From contig JAJEAN010000007.1 in NCBI GenBank assembly GCA_022822725.1, forward strand, positions 73,435-137,434: a DNA stretch of 64,000 nt, written 5' to 3'. Under the pieces are notes generated by a model that worked only from the letters and a program-made list of their open reading frames with translations, made no database searches and was not told the DNA's origin. Origin of the DNA: Candidatus Latescibacterota bacterium. Lineage in GTDB: Bacteria; JAAXHH01. The position numbers and the translations under genes are program-made. Positions 35,663-43,901 of the stretch are shown here, piece after piece. The stretch's first letter is position 1. Every line of letters starts with the position of its first letter.

Positions 35663-37087
35663 TCACGATTTCAGTTGTTCGAAAGCGGGCGAGTCGTCAT
35701 CCCAGGCGCCGCCGACGGGTCGCAGCTGGCCGGCACCGGACACCGGCCTGGTGCGGCCGTCCCGGTCCGGTACGGCGTACCGGTCGAACCAGTCCTCCAA
35801 CTCGCCGCGCAGCGTCCGGCGCCTGGCGGCGTATCCGGCATCGTCCGCAAGATTCGCCCGTTCGTCGGGATCATTTTCCAGGTCGTAGAGTTCGTCCGGC
35901 CCATCGGGATACCGGTGGACGTATTTCCACGATTCCGTGCGGATCATGCGCGTACCGCCGTATTCGTCGAATATCACGACGTGGTCCCGACCGGCGTCGG
36001 AAGCCTCGCCCCGTGTCGACCATTCAGGCCGGCACATCCAGGCGTCCACGGTGTTTCGCCCGGGCAGGTTGCGGTCCCGGGGCACGGGCAGATCCAGGTA
36101 GGACAGGAGCGTGGGCATGAAATCGTAGGCACTGATCATCGCCTGCTGCACGGCACCTTCGGGCAGGCGCCCGGGTTGACTGACGAGCGCGGGAACCAGG
36201 ATGGAACGTTCGTACATGTTCAACGGGCTGGTTCCGTTGCCCTTGCCCCAGAACCCGTGGTGTCCCAGGCTGAACCCATTGTCGCTCAGGAAGATCACCA
36301 GGGTGTTCTCCCGGATGCCGTGATGATCGAGCCGGTCCAGCAACCGGCCGACGTCAAGGTCCATGGCCGTGACGGCCGCAAAGTAGCCCTTCAGGCTTTC
36401 CCGGTCACCCATGCATTCGCGGGTCAGGCCGCCCGCCCAGGGGTGGACGGGCTCCTGGGGGCAGGAGTCGAATGGGCAGTCGTCGTAGGAATCTACGATG
36501 TCCTGCGGATGTCCCGTCCACGGACTGTGCGGCGCCGTATAATGAACGCTTAAGTAGAACGGGTCTTCCTGGTTGGCGTGCCGGTCGATGTAGGCCACCG
36601 CGTCGTCGGTAATGACGTTCGTGACGTATCCCGGCTCGGTGACCGGGACGCCGTTCCGTACCATGGGCGCATCATTATAGGGCCCGCCGCCGAACTGGTG
36701 GGTGAACCAGTGGGAGAACCCGTGCTGGGGCAGGGTGCTGTTGCCCAGGTGCCATTTTCCGCTGAGGCCACATCGCCAACCGTGGGCCGCGAGCACGTCG
36801 GTGTACGCCGTTTCTCCCTCGAGGTAGGAAGCCGCGCCGTCGCCGATATTGCCTCCCTTGATCCAGTCGTGCACGCCATGCTGGGAGGGGATCCGCCCGG
36901 TCAACAGCGTCGCGCGGCTGGGTGAACAGACGGGCGTGGCCACGAAGAACCGGTCGAAGCGAACCCCGGTCGCCGCGATCCGGTCGATGTTCGGCGTACG
37001 GATTTCCCCGTTGCCATAGCAGCCCGCCGCCCAGACGCCCTGGTCGTCGGTGAGGATGCAAAGTACGTTCGGTCGCGGTGTTGCCAT
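35663..37087 (-). CDS. Arylsulfatase-type sulfatase
   Basis: Type I sulfatase of 474 residues with formylglycine site CSPSR (Cys54). Metal-binding blocks: NVLCILTDDQG at the N-terminus, GKWHLG and LSDNGFSLGHHG. No signal peptide, so probably cytoplasmic, although family members are often exported. First gene of a four-gene minus-strand run with an isomerase, an SDR and a DUF6785 protein. An anaerobic or FGE-type formylglycine maturase is needed, and none is encoded in this window. Confidence 0.92.
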   Translation of the reverse strand: MATPRPNVLCILTDDQGVWAAGCYGNGEIRTPNIDRIAATGVRFDRFFVATPVCSPSRATLLTGRIPSQHGVHDWIKGGNIGDGAASYLEGETAYTDVLAAHGWRCGLSGKWHLGNSTLPQHGFSHWFTHQFGGGPYNDAPMVRNGVPVTEPGYVTNVITDDAVAYIDRHANQEDPFYLSVHYTAPHSPWTGHPQDIVDSYDDCPFDSCPQEPVHPWAGGLTRECMGDRESLKGYFAAVTAMDLDVGRLLDRLDHHGIRENTLVIFLSDNGFSLGHHGFWGKGNGTSPLNMYERSILVPALVSQPGRLPEGAVQQAMISAYDFMPTLLSYLDLPVPRDRNLPGRNTVDAWMCRPEWSTRGEASDAGRDHVVIFDEYGGTRMIRTESWKYVHRYPDGPDELYDLENDPDERANLADDAGYAARRRTLRGELEDWFDRYAVPDRDGRTRPVSGAGQLRPVGGAWDDDSPAFEQLKS

Positions 37088-37235
37088 GGGCTGCCTCGGG
37101 ATCGGGTGGTTACCCGGTATGAGATCGTAAGGTACGGGTCGAAGACGGCTGAAACGGCAAATTAGCGCGTCGCCGGAGGAATGTCACGGACATTATATTC
37201 CACCCAATTCGCGTTTGCCATGCGTCCGGCCCATC

Positions 37236-37341
37236 CCGTATATTGTCCCCCGCATGGCCGGTGGGGCGGAGGACGTGGCAGGGGCGCGCCGGAATGCCCG
37301 GTGCCGTATATTGTCCCCCGCATGGCCGGCGGGGCGGAGGG
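37236..37341 (+). repeat. 37-bp direct repeat upstream of a Gfo/Idh/MocA gene
   Basis: Two copies (37236-37272 and 37304-37341, one mismatch in the shared part; core ccgtatattgtcccccgcat) lie 68 bp apart. The second copy carries the ggcggagg that serves as ribosome site for the gene starting at 37349. Confidence 0.92.
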
Positions 37342-37348
37342 ATGTGTC

Positions 37349-38380
37349 GTGATACGAACGGGCATCGTGGGTTACGGACTGGCGGGACGGCTTTTCCACG
37401 CCTACCTGGTTTCGCGGACCGAGGGGTTGAAACTCGCCGCCGTTGCCAGCCGGGACCCTGAGCGCCGGGCGACGGCCCGTCGGGACTGGTCCGTGGATAC
37501 CCACAGGACCCTGACCGATCTCCTGGCGGACGACGGCATCCGGTTGATCATCCTGGCCACGCCTCACCATACCCACGCGGCCCTGGCCATCGAGGCCATG
37601 GAGGCCGGGAAACACGTGGTCGTCGACAAGGTCATGTGCCTGTCGGCCGCCGAAGCCGAGGAGATGATCGCGGTCAGCCAGCGTCGCGGGGTCATACTGA
37701 GCGTCTTCCACAACCGCCGCTGGGACTGGGGTTATCTGACGGTGCGCAAGGCGGTGGAGGATGGCCTGCTGGGTGATCCCTTCCTGGTCGAAAGGGCGGT
37801 GCACCGGTTCCGGGCTTCCAGGGGCTGGCGGACGAGCCGGTCGGAAAGCGGCGGCCTGCTATACGACTGGGGCGCCCACCTGGTAGACCAGGGGCTGCAG
37901 CTGCTGAACGCCCGTCCCGCGGCGGTATATTGCAAAGGCCACAAACTCCTGTGGGAAGGGGACATAGACGATCATGTCACCTGTACGCTGTATTTCGAAA
38001 CGGGTGCCGAGTACCGGATGGAAATCAGCAATCTCTCGCATATTTCGAAGCCCCACTGGTACGTGCTGGGTACCCGGGGGTCCCTCGTAAAGACCGGTCT
38101 CGATCCCCAGGAAGACTGGATGAAGAAGGGCAGGATCGAGGATGCGGTGGAGGCTCCGGAAGACCGTGTCCGGGTGGCCGCGGAAAGGGACGGGGAGGTA
38201 GCGGAGGCGGTCCTGGACCCGGTGAAAGGCAGTTGGGTGGATTATTACCGGAATATCGAGGCCGTGCTGACCGAAGGCGCCGAACTGGCCGTCCAGCCCC
38301 ACGAGATGCTGGAACTGATGAAGGTACTGGACGCCGCCACGGAATCCCGTGAAACCGGCCGCGTCATTTCGATGAAATGA
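37349..38380 (+). CDS. Gfo/Idh/MocA-family oxidoreductase (YdgJ-like)
   Basis: NAD(P)-dependent dehydrogenase of 343 residues. I start it at GTG 37349 (MIRTGIVGYGLAGRLFH), with GGAGG eight bases upstream; a longer frame upstream runs through repeats. Rossmann motif GYGLAG and the catalytic-region block YDWGAHLVDQ are clear. The usual EKP is DKV (VVDKVMCLS), keeping the lysine but losing Glu and Pro. Substrate unknown; polyol or sugar oxidation is the family norm. Confidence 0.88.
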   Translation: MIRTGIVGYGLAGRLFHAYLVSRTEGLKLAAVASRDPERRATARRDWSVDTHRTLTDLLADDGIRLIILATPHHTHAALAIEAMEAGKHVVVDKVMCLSAAEAEEMIAVSQRRGVILSVFHNRRWDWGYLTVRKAVEDGLLGDPFLVERAVHRFRASRGWRTSRSESGGLLYDWGAHLVDQGLQLLNARPAAVYCKGHKLLWEGDIDDHVTCTLYFETGAEYRMEISNLSHISKPHWYVLGTRGSLVKTGLDPQEDWMKKGRIEDAVEAPEDRVRVAAERDGEVAEAVLDPVKGSWVDYYRNIEAVLTEGAELAVQPHEMLELMKVLDAATESRETGRVISMK

Positions 38381-38394
38381 GGATCGGCGGGAAT

Positions 38395-38494
38395 CCGCAA
38401 CCCGGACGAGTGATCTGCAACCCGAACGAGTGATCTGCGACCCAGGCGTACGATCTGCAACCCGGACGAGTGATATGCAATCCAGGCGAATGGT
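38395..38494 (+). repeat. 20-bp tandem repeat, five copies, last contains a start codon
   Basis: Units ctgcaacccgaacgagtgat and variants start at 38395, 38415, 38435, 38455 and 38475. In the fifth copy ctg becomes atg, which is the likely start codon of the DUF1611 gene. Confidence 0.96.
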
Positions 38495-39527
38495 AATACT
38501 CACCGAGGGCCAGCTGGGCACGTTCTCCTCAAAGACGGCTGCGTCACTGATCCGGTACAGGTCCGAGGAAACCGTGGCGGTGCTCGACGGCGTGCACGCC
38601 GGCCGGCGCCTGGAAGACGTGCTCGAGGTGGGCAAGGGCATCCCGGTCGTGGCGACGTTGCGGGAAGCGCTTGCCTTCGACCCGACCTCGCTGGTCATCG
38701 GCATCGCGACGCCGGGCGGCGTCCTGCCTGAAGACTGGCGGACCGTCATCCACGAGGCCATCGAGCACGGACTCGAGGTGATAAACGGGCTCCACACATT
38801 TCTGAACGAAGACGAGGGATTCGCCCGGCATGCCGGGCAGAAAGGCGTAAGGCTGTGGGACGTGCGGCAGCCGCCCGGAGACCTGGACGTGGGGCGGCAC
38901 CTGGTCCACGGCCTGCCGAACCTGCGTGTACTGACCGTCGGCGCCGACTCCAGCATCGGCAAGAAGATCGCCGCGATCGAAATAGACCGCGCGGCCCGCG
39001 ACTCAGGCTGGGACGCCGAGTTCGTGGCCACCGGGCAGACCGGTATCATGATTGCCGGATCGGGCATCGCGGTGGACACCGTGGCGGCGGACTACATCTC
39101 GGGCGCGGTGGAAAGACTCGTGCTGGAACGCAAACACCGGGAACTGCTGGTTATCGAAGGCCAGGGTACGATTCTGCATCCTTCATACTCGGGCGTATCG
39201 CTCGGGTTGCTTCACGGCGCGGCGCCGCAGGCCCTGGTACTGTGCCACCAGCCGGGCAGGGACGTGATGCGCAACGTCCCGGTGGATGTTCCGGACTACG
39301 AGGAGTTAATCCGCGTCCACGAGGCCGTAGCCCGGCCGTTATTCCCCTGCCGGGTCGTCGCCGTATCGCTCAACTGCTTCGGCATGTCCCTGGAGGATGC
39401 CAGGCGCGAGGTGGACCGCGTAGAACAGGAGACCGGCCTTCCGGCGACGGACTGCGTGAAATTCGGTTGCGGTCCCATTCTCGATGCGCTGGCGCCATTG
39501 AGGACCGCGAAGGGGAATACCCCATGA
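38475..39527 (+). CDS. DUF1611 protein (DgcN-like N-acetyltransferase)
   Basis: 350-residue member of the DUF1611 family: Rossmann-like N-terminal part (MVILTEGQLGTFSSKTA, IGIATPGG) and a P-loop NTPase-like part with VGADSSIGKK and VIEGQGTILHP. Members characterised in marine bacteria (DgcN) acetylate D-glutamate for its catabolism with an enolase-superfamily racemase. An enolase-superfamily gene lies at 46788, but not adjacent. ATG 38475 lies in the last copy of a 20-bp repeat; ATG 38490 is an alternative. Confidence 0.8.
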   Translation: MQSRRMVILTEGQLGTFSSKTAASLIRYRSEETVAVLDGVHAGRRLEDVLEVGKGIPVVATLREALAFDPTSLVIGIATPGGVLPEDWRTVIHEAIEHGLEVINGLHTFLNEDEGFARHAGQKGVRLWDVRQPPGDLDVGRHLVHGLPNLRVLTVGADSSIGKKIAAIEIDRAARDSGWDAEFVATGQTGIMIAGSGIAVDTVAADYISGAVERLVLERKHRELLVIEGQGTILHPSYSGVSLGLLHGAAPQALVLCHQPGRDVMRNVPVDVPDYEELIRVHEAVARPLFPCRVVAVSLNCFGMSLEDARREVDRVEQETGLPATDCVKFGCGPILDALAPLRTAKGNTP

Positions 39528-39546
39528 TCAGGTCAGAGAGGGCACG

Positions 39547-40890
39547 ATGAACATCCGGATACTGTCCGCCGAAGAGGCCGGGGCGAGCATCCTGCGACGG
39601 CGTCCGCTGAACGAGTCCATGCACTCGCCGGAGATCGAAGCACGGAACAGGGCACTGTTCGGCGAGCCGCTGACGGCGGAACAGGCGGTAGCCAGGATCA
39701 TCGACGATGTCCGGGAAAACGGGGATGATGCGGTCAGGCGGTACGCCCGTCTGCTGGACGGAAGCGCCCCGGAGACCTTCGAGGTCCCCGGATCCGAAAT
39801 CGACGAGGCAGCCGCATCGCTGCCTTCCGGGTTGCACGATGCCCTGGAAACCGCGGCCGACCGCATACGGTCTTTTCACGCGCGGCAGCCGTCCGAATCC
39901 TGGACGCACTGGGACGACGAGGGCGGCACGGGCCAGATTGTCCGGCCGCTGGACCGGGTGGGCGTCTACGTACCGGGCGGAGGCGCCGCCTATCCCTCCT
40001 CGCTGCTGATGGCCGTCATCCCTGCCCGGGTGGCCGGCGTACGAGAGGTGGTCGTGGCTACGCCGCCCGGAAGGGACGGTACGGTGCCGCCAGCCGTGCT
40101 GGCCGCGGCTTCCGTGGCGGGTGCGGACGCGGTCTACCGCATCGGCGGCGCCCAGGCGATCGCGGCGATGGCCCATGGCACCGGGACAGTCCCCCGTGTC
40201 GACAAGATCGTGGGGCCGGGGAACGTCTTCGTGACCCTGGCAAAGAGACAGGTGTACGGGATCGTGGATATAGACCAACTCGCCGGGCCCACCGAGACCC
40301 TGCTCATCGCCGACGAGACGGCCAGCCCGGATCTCGCGGCGGCCGACCTGCTGGCGCAGGCCGAGCACGATGCGATGGCGAGCGCCATACTGATCACGCC
40401 TTCGTCCACGCTGGCCCGGGCGGTGCAGCAGGCCGTGAAGGGGCAACTGACCGGGTTGGACCGGGCGGACACCATCCGTTCATCCCTTGCGCAGAATGGA
40501 GGGATCGTGCTCGTATCGGACCTGGAAGAGGCGGTCGTTCTGGCCAATGCCTACGCACCGGAGCACCTGTGCCTGCTGGTGGCGGAACCCTGGCCGCTGG
40601 TGGACGGGATCCAGAACGCCGGGGGGATCTTCGTGGGAGAACATTCCTCCGAGGCCCTGGGCGACTACGTCACCGGTCCAAGCCACGTCATGCCCACCGG
40701 GGGCAGCGCCCGATTCCATTCTCCCTTGAGCGTCCGGGATTTTCTGAAGATCACCAGCCTGTTCGCCGTCAACGAACGGGCCGGGAAACGTCTGGGACCG
40801 GACGCGATCCGGCTCGCGGAGGCCGAAGGACTGTCGGCCCACGCCATGGCCATTCGACGGCGTCTTTCAAAAGACCGTAACGGGGACTGA
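39547..40890 (+). CDS. hisD: Histidinol dehydrogenase
   Basis: Oxidises histidinol to histidine in two NAD steps; 447 residues. Conserved blocks include GVYVPGGGAAYPSS, KIVGPGNVFV, LAGPTETLLIAD, the zinc ligands in QAEHD, APEHL, the Asp of ALGDYVTGPSHVMPTGG and the C-terminal GLSAHAMA His. All active-site positions I can place are intact. HpsN-type sulfopropanediol dehydrogenases belong to the same superfamily and remain an alternative given the catabolic setting. It follows the DUF1611 gene by 19 bp. Confidence 0.9.
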   Translation: MNIRILSAEEAGASILRRRPLNESMHSPEIEARNRALFGEPLTAEQAVARIIDDVRENGDDAVRRYARLLDGSAPETFEVPGSEIDEAAASLPSGLHDALETAADRIRSFHARQPSESWTHWDDEGGTGQIVRPLDRVGVYVPGGGAAYPSSLLMAVIPARVAGVREVVVATPPGRDGTVPPAVLAAASVAGADAVYRIGGAQAIAAMAHGTGTVPRVDKIVGPGNVFVTLAKRQVYGIVDIDQLAGPTETLLIADETASPDLAAADLLAQAEHDAMASAILITPSSTLARAVQQAVKGQLTGLDRADTIRSSLAQNGGIVLVSDLEEAVVLANAYAPEHLCLLVAEPWPLVDGIQNAGGIFVGEHSSEALGDYVTGPSHVMPTGGSARFHSPLSVRDFLKITSLFAVNERAGKRLGPDAIRLAEAEGLSAHAMAIRRRLSKDRNGD

Positions 40891-40899
40891 CCCGGAGGG

Positions 40900-41288
40900 C
40901 TACCTGCCGACCTCGGCGAGCGCCGCCCGGGCCGCCTGGGCCAGGAACCCCATATCGCTTCCGAGGGTGATCCACTGGAAGCCCTCCGCGATTCGCTTCA
41001 AGTTGGTGTCCTTGGAAATGAACGCGTATCCACCGGGCACGCCAAGTTCCTTTCCGCGGTCCATGATCCCCTTGACGACCTTCTCCGTTTCCGGATGCGT
41101 CGGCCGGCCCACGTAGCCGTGGGAGGCCGCGAGGTCGTTCGGTCCGACCAGGAAAGCGTCGACGCCAGGCGTGGTGAGTATGTCGTCCAGGTTCGACACC
41201 AGTTCCACGATATCGTTACTGGGGGTGCCGACGGATATGCCTAGGTCACTTCGCCGTTGCGCAGCTTCTCTTTCAGCTTGTTTTTCAT
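40900..41288 (-). pseudogene. HpcH/HpaI-type aldolase pseudogene
   Basis: Remnant of a 2-dehydro-3-deoxy-aldarate or related class II aldolase. The original start is ATG 41288, with GGAG upstream, reading MKNKLKEKLRNGEVT and then TAG at 41241-41243. Losing one base there restores TLGISVGTPSNDIVELVSNL. At about 41188 the text jumps straight to DDILTTPGVDAFLVGPNDLAAS and continues to a normal C-terminus (GYAFISKD, WITLGSDMGF). Roughly 120 internal residues, with most of the active site, are missing. Both a frameshift and an internal deletion make it non-functional. Confidence 0.88.
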
Positions 41289-41468
41289 GGGTTCTCCAGT
41301 GGCCGTCATGCGTTTCGGAAGGTGGTTTCACGAGGGATTTCACGATTGATTCGCTTCGTTTCGGTAAGTATATTGAAACCCGTCGCACATGAAAAACATT
41401 AAAGTCCGCGGGGCTTTCAATCCGAATCAACGGAGCAGGCCTCCCGGTTCGAAAGAGGGGTAAACATC

Positions 41469-42323
41469 ATGGCTGAAAGAAAAACCAGCAGACGACATGC
41501 GATGCCCGCTGTATACACCGCGTTCATCATCTTTGCCGTTGCGGTCCTGGCGACTCACGCGCAGCAGATTCCGTACGCACCGACGTCCGAAGGCGAGATA
41601 CCCGAAGCCATACTCGGCAAGGCCGGCGCGCCCCGTGGCGGCGACCTGGCCTATTTCGACGAAGACCAGGCGACCAGGGGTTATCTCGCCGAACCGGAAG
41701 GGCCGGGTCCGCGTGGCGCCGTCATCCTTATCCACGAATGGAACGGCCTGGTGGACCGCGTGAGACAGGTGGCCGACGCGCTGGCCGCGGAGGGTTACGT
41801 CGCCCTGGCGGCCGATCTGTATTCGGGCCGAACGGGAAGCAACCGTGACGAGAACATGGCGCTCGTGCGGGAAACCCTGGACGACATGGACAAGATCATC
41901 CGCAACCTGGACGCGGCAGCGGCCTATCTGAGATCGCGGCCGGACGTGAACGGCAAGATCGGAGCCATGGGCTGGTGCTATGGCGGCGGGGTCGCGCTGA
42001 GCTACGCGCTGGGCGGCGAGAACCATGACGCCACCGCCGTCTTCTACGGACGCCTGCTCGACGATCCCGAAGTCCTCGGCGCCATACACCACGAGGTTTA
42101 CGGCACTTTCGCCGGACTCGACCGCGGCCCCTCCCCAGAACAGGTGGAGCGCTTCGTCGCCGCGCTTCGCCAGGCCGGCGTGGAGAACGACGTGCATATC
42201 TATGACGACGTTAACCACGGGTTCTGGTTGTACGTGGAGCGCGATCCGAAGAATGAGGAACCCGCGCTGGACGCCTGGGAGCGGCTGAAGGCCTATCTCA
42301 AGCGCACCATCGGAAGCGATTGA
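41469..42323 (+). CDS. Exported dienelactone hydrolase-family protein
   Basis: Alpha/beta hydrolase of 284 residues with an N-terminal signal or anchor helix. The catalytic set expected for dienelactone hydrolases is present: Cys170 in GWCYGGG, Asp218 and His250 (NHGFW), with Glu90 (IHEW) near the nucleophile. The substrate need not be dienelactone; many homologues have broad esterase activity. An AGAGGGG ribosome site precedes the ATG. Its stop codon overlaps the next gene's ATG (TGATG), indicating coupled translation. Confidence 0.88.
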   Translation: MAERKTSRRHAMPAVYTAFIIFAVAVLATHAQQIPYAPTSEGEIPEAILGKAGAPRGGDLAYFDEDQATRGYLAEPEGPGPRGAVILIHEWNGLVDRVRQVADALAAEGYVALAADLYSGRTGSNRDENMALVRETLDDMDKIIRNLDAAAAYLRSRPDVNGKIGAMGWCYGGGVALSYALGGENHDATAVFYGRLLDDPEVLGAIHHEVYGTFAGLDRGPSPEQVERFVAALRQAGVENDVHIYDDVNHGFWLYVERDPKNEEPALDAWERLKAYLKRTIGSD

Positions 42324-43069
42324 TGGAAGCGTTCGAACAGGCCCTGGCCGAAATCGACGTTTTTGGCTTCACCCTGTTGCCCGAGGTGCTGACGGCGTCC
42401 CAGGTGCGCAACCTTCGCGAGTCGTTGATACGCGTCGCTGCGGCACACGGCGAGGCCAATTACGAGAACCGCGGCGGCACGTCGCTGCTGGTTCGGAACC
42501 TGCCCACCCTGGATCCCGTGTTCCTCCAGGTCATCGATCATCCCGTCGTCCTGCCCATTTTGGAGCGTGTGCTGGACAGGACGCTCGTGCTGGGCAGCCT
42601 GAGTTCCCGCATCGTGCGGCCGGGCGACGGCTACCAGGATTTGCACAGCGACATACCGCAGCACATGCTGAACCAGGTTTCCCCCGTGATGATGAACACT
42701 ATCTGGATGCTGGACGATTTCGACGCGGCGATCGGCGGAACGCGGATCGTCCCCGGTTCGCACAAAAGCGGATGGGCCGGCCCGCCGGAGGGCATGGCGG
42801 TGCCGCACGTGCATCAGCCCGAGGCTTCCGCGGGCAGCGTGCTGATCTTCAACGGACAGAGCTGGCACGGCGGCGGCGCAAACACCACCGACCACAACCG
42901 TCACGCCCTGTTCGGGCACTACCGCAAGTCCATGCTGCTCTTTCAGCTCGATCCCCATGACGGTTTTCGGGACGAGTGGTTCGAGGAGCTTTCACCCAGG
43001 CAGAAGCAGCTCATGCGCATGCAGAAGGGGGTCGGCGCGCACCACGCGGCGGATGACCATCTGCTGTAA
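42323..43069 (+). CDS. Phytanoyl-CoA dioxygenase (PhyH) family protein
   Basis: Fe(II)/2-oxoglutarate dioxygenase fold, 248 residues. The iron triad is His108, Asp110 (LHSD) and His182 (WHGGG). GGTRIVPGSH is the usual block following the second strand. Start at ATG 42323, coupled to the upstream hydrolase. In bacteria PhyH proteins hydroxylate varied small molecules, and the substrate cannot be told. Three PhyH genes in this window share little sequence and probably act on different compounds. Confidence 0.9.
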   Translation: MEAFEQALAEIDVFGFTLLPEVLTASQVRNLRESLIRVAAAHGEANYENRGGTSLLVRNLPTLDPVFLQVIDHPVVLPILERVLDRTLVLGSLSSRIVRPGDGYQDLHSDIPQHMLNQVSPVMMNTIWMLDDFDAAIGGTRIVPGSHKSGWAGPPEGMAVPHVHQPEASAGSVLIFNGQSWHGGGANTTDHNRHALFGHYRKSMLLFQLDPHDGFRDEWFEELSPRQKQLMRMQKGVGAHHAADDHLL

Positions 43070-43104
43070 CCGATCAATGATACAACAGTTCGGCAGGCGG
43101 CTGC

Positions 43105-43170
43105 GCGGCACCGGTCCCGGCGCTGGTCCCGGTCCCGGCGCGGCACTGGTCCCGGCGCTGGTCCCGGTCC
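43105..43170. repeat. 31-bp direct repeat between phyH and hisI
   Basis: Two copies (43105-43135 and 43140-43170, one mismatch; core ggtcccggcgctggtcccgg) separated by four bases, themselves made of shorter ggtcccggcg units. Confidence 0.9.
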
Positions 43171-43318
43171 GGAACTGTACCCGATCCCGGCCCCAGTCCC
43201 TGCCGGTACCTGGCTTCCGAACCGACACCAGCGCGGTGTCGGCTTGCGGGTCACCAGGAATCGACCAAATGGTAGATGCATCGGTCAATGGTAGATACAT
43301 TGTATATACGGAGCAGTC

Positions 43319-43741
43319 ATGACGAATAAACCAGAAGTGAATCTACTGGAAGAAGGAACACAAGAGACCCTGGACTTCTCGAAGCTCCGGCAGATCGCCG
43401 GTATCGAAGAGGAGGTCCTGCCGGTCGTCGTGCAGGATTCGACAACGAAGGAAGTGTTGATCGTGGCATATATCAACCGCCTGGCCCTTGACGAGTCCTT
43501 GAAGACCGGCATCGCCACGTTCTGGAGCACTTCACGGAACGAACTGTGGGTCAAGGGCGCCACGTCTGGAAACGCCCTGCGGATCGATGAAACCCGCATC
43601 AACTGTGAGCAGAACTCCGTGGTGTTCCTCGTAACGCCCCTGGGCGCCGGGGTATGTCACACGAAGGACAGCGACGGCAATTTCCGCACAGGTTGCTACT
43701 ACCGCCGCATAAAGCCATCCGGGGAACTGGAGTTCATCTGA
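43319..43741 (+). CDS. hisI: Phosphoribosyl-AMP cyclohydrolase family protein
   Basis: HisI domain of 140 residues, opening the purine ring of PR-AMP in histidine synthesis. It has LPVVVQDSTTKEVLIVAY, TFWSTSRNELWVKG, GATSGN and the three zinc cysteines (Cys96, Cys113, Cys126). The magnesium motif DCDxD is NCEQN (95-99), and the last cysteine is reached through a longer loop. This variant pattern may define a subfamily rather than a dead enzyme. GGAG precedes the ATG. hisD lies 2.4 kb upstream. Confidence 0.85.
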   Translation: MTNKPEVNLLEEGTQETLDFSKLRQIAGIEEEVLPVVVQDSTTKEVLIVAYINRLALDESLKTGIATFWSTSRNELWVKGATSGNALRIDETRINCEQNSVVFLVTPLGAGVCHTKDSDGNFRTGCYYRRIKPSGELEFI

Positions 43742-43901
43742 CGGGACCGGTTTCATTGCACGTCGGTCGGATCATTTGTAAATTGTCGGAGGGACGGGCG
43801 GTTTCCCGGTACTGCGACTTTGTCCCCCAGCTTGCGAAAATGGAAGCGGCGCGGTCTTTTGCCGAACGGAGCAAGTCGTGAACGGAGGACGGCTGGCTCA
43901 G

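Noticed and set aside
39547-40890. HpsN-type sulfopropanediol dehydrogenase instead of HisD
   Set aside because: All HisD zinc and catalytic blocks I can place are standard, and no other sulfopropanediol gene is nearby; kept only as an alternative.
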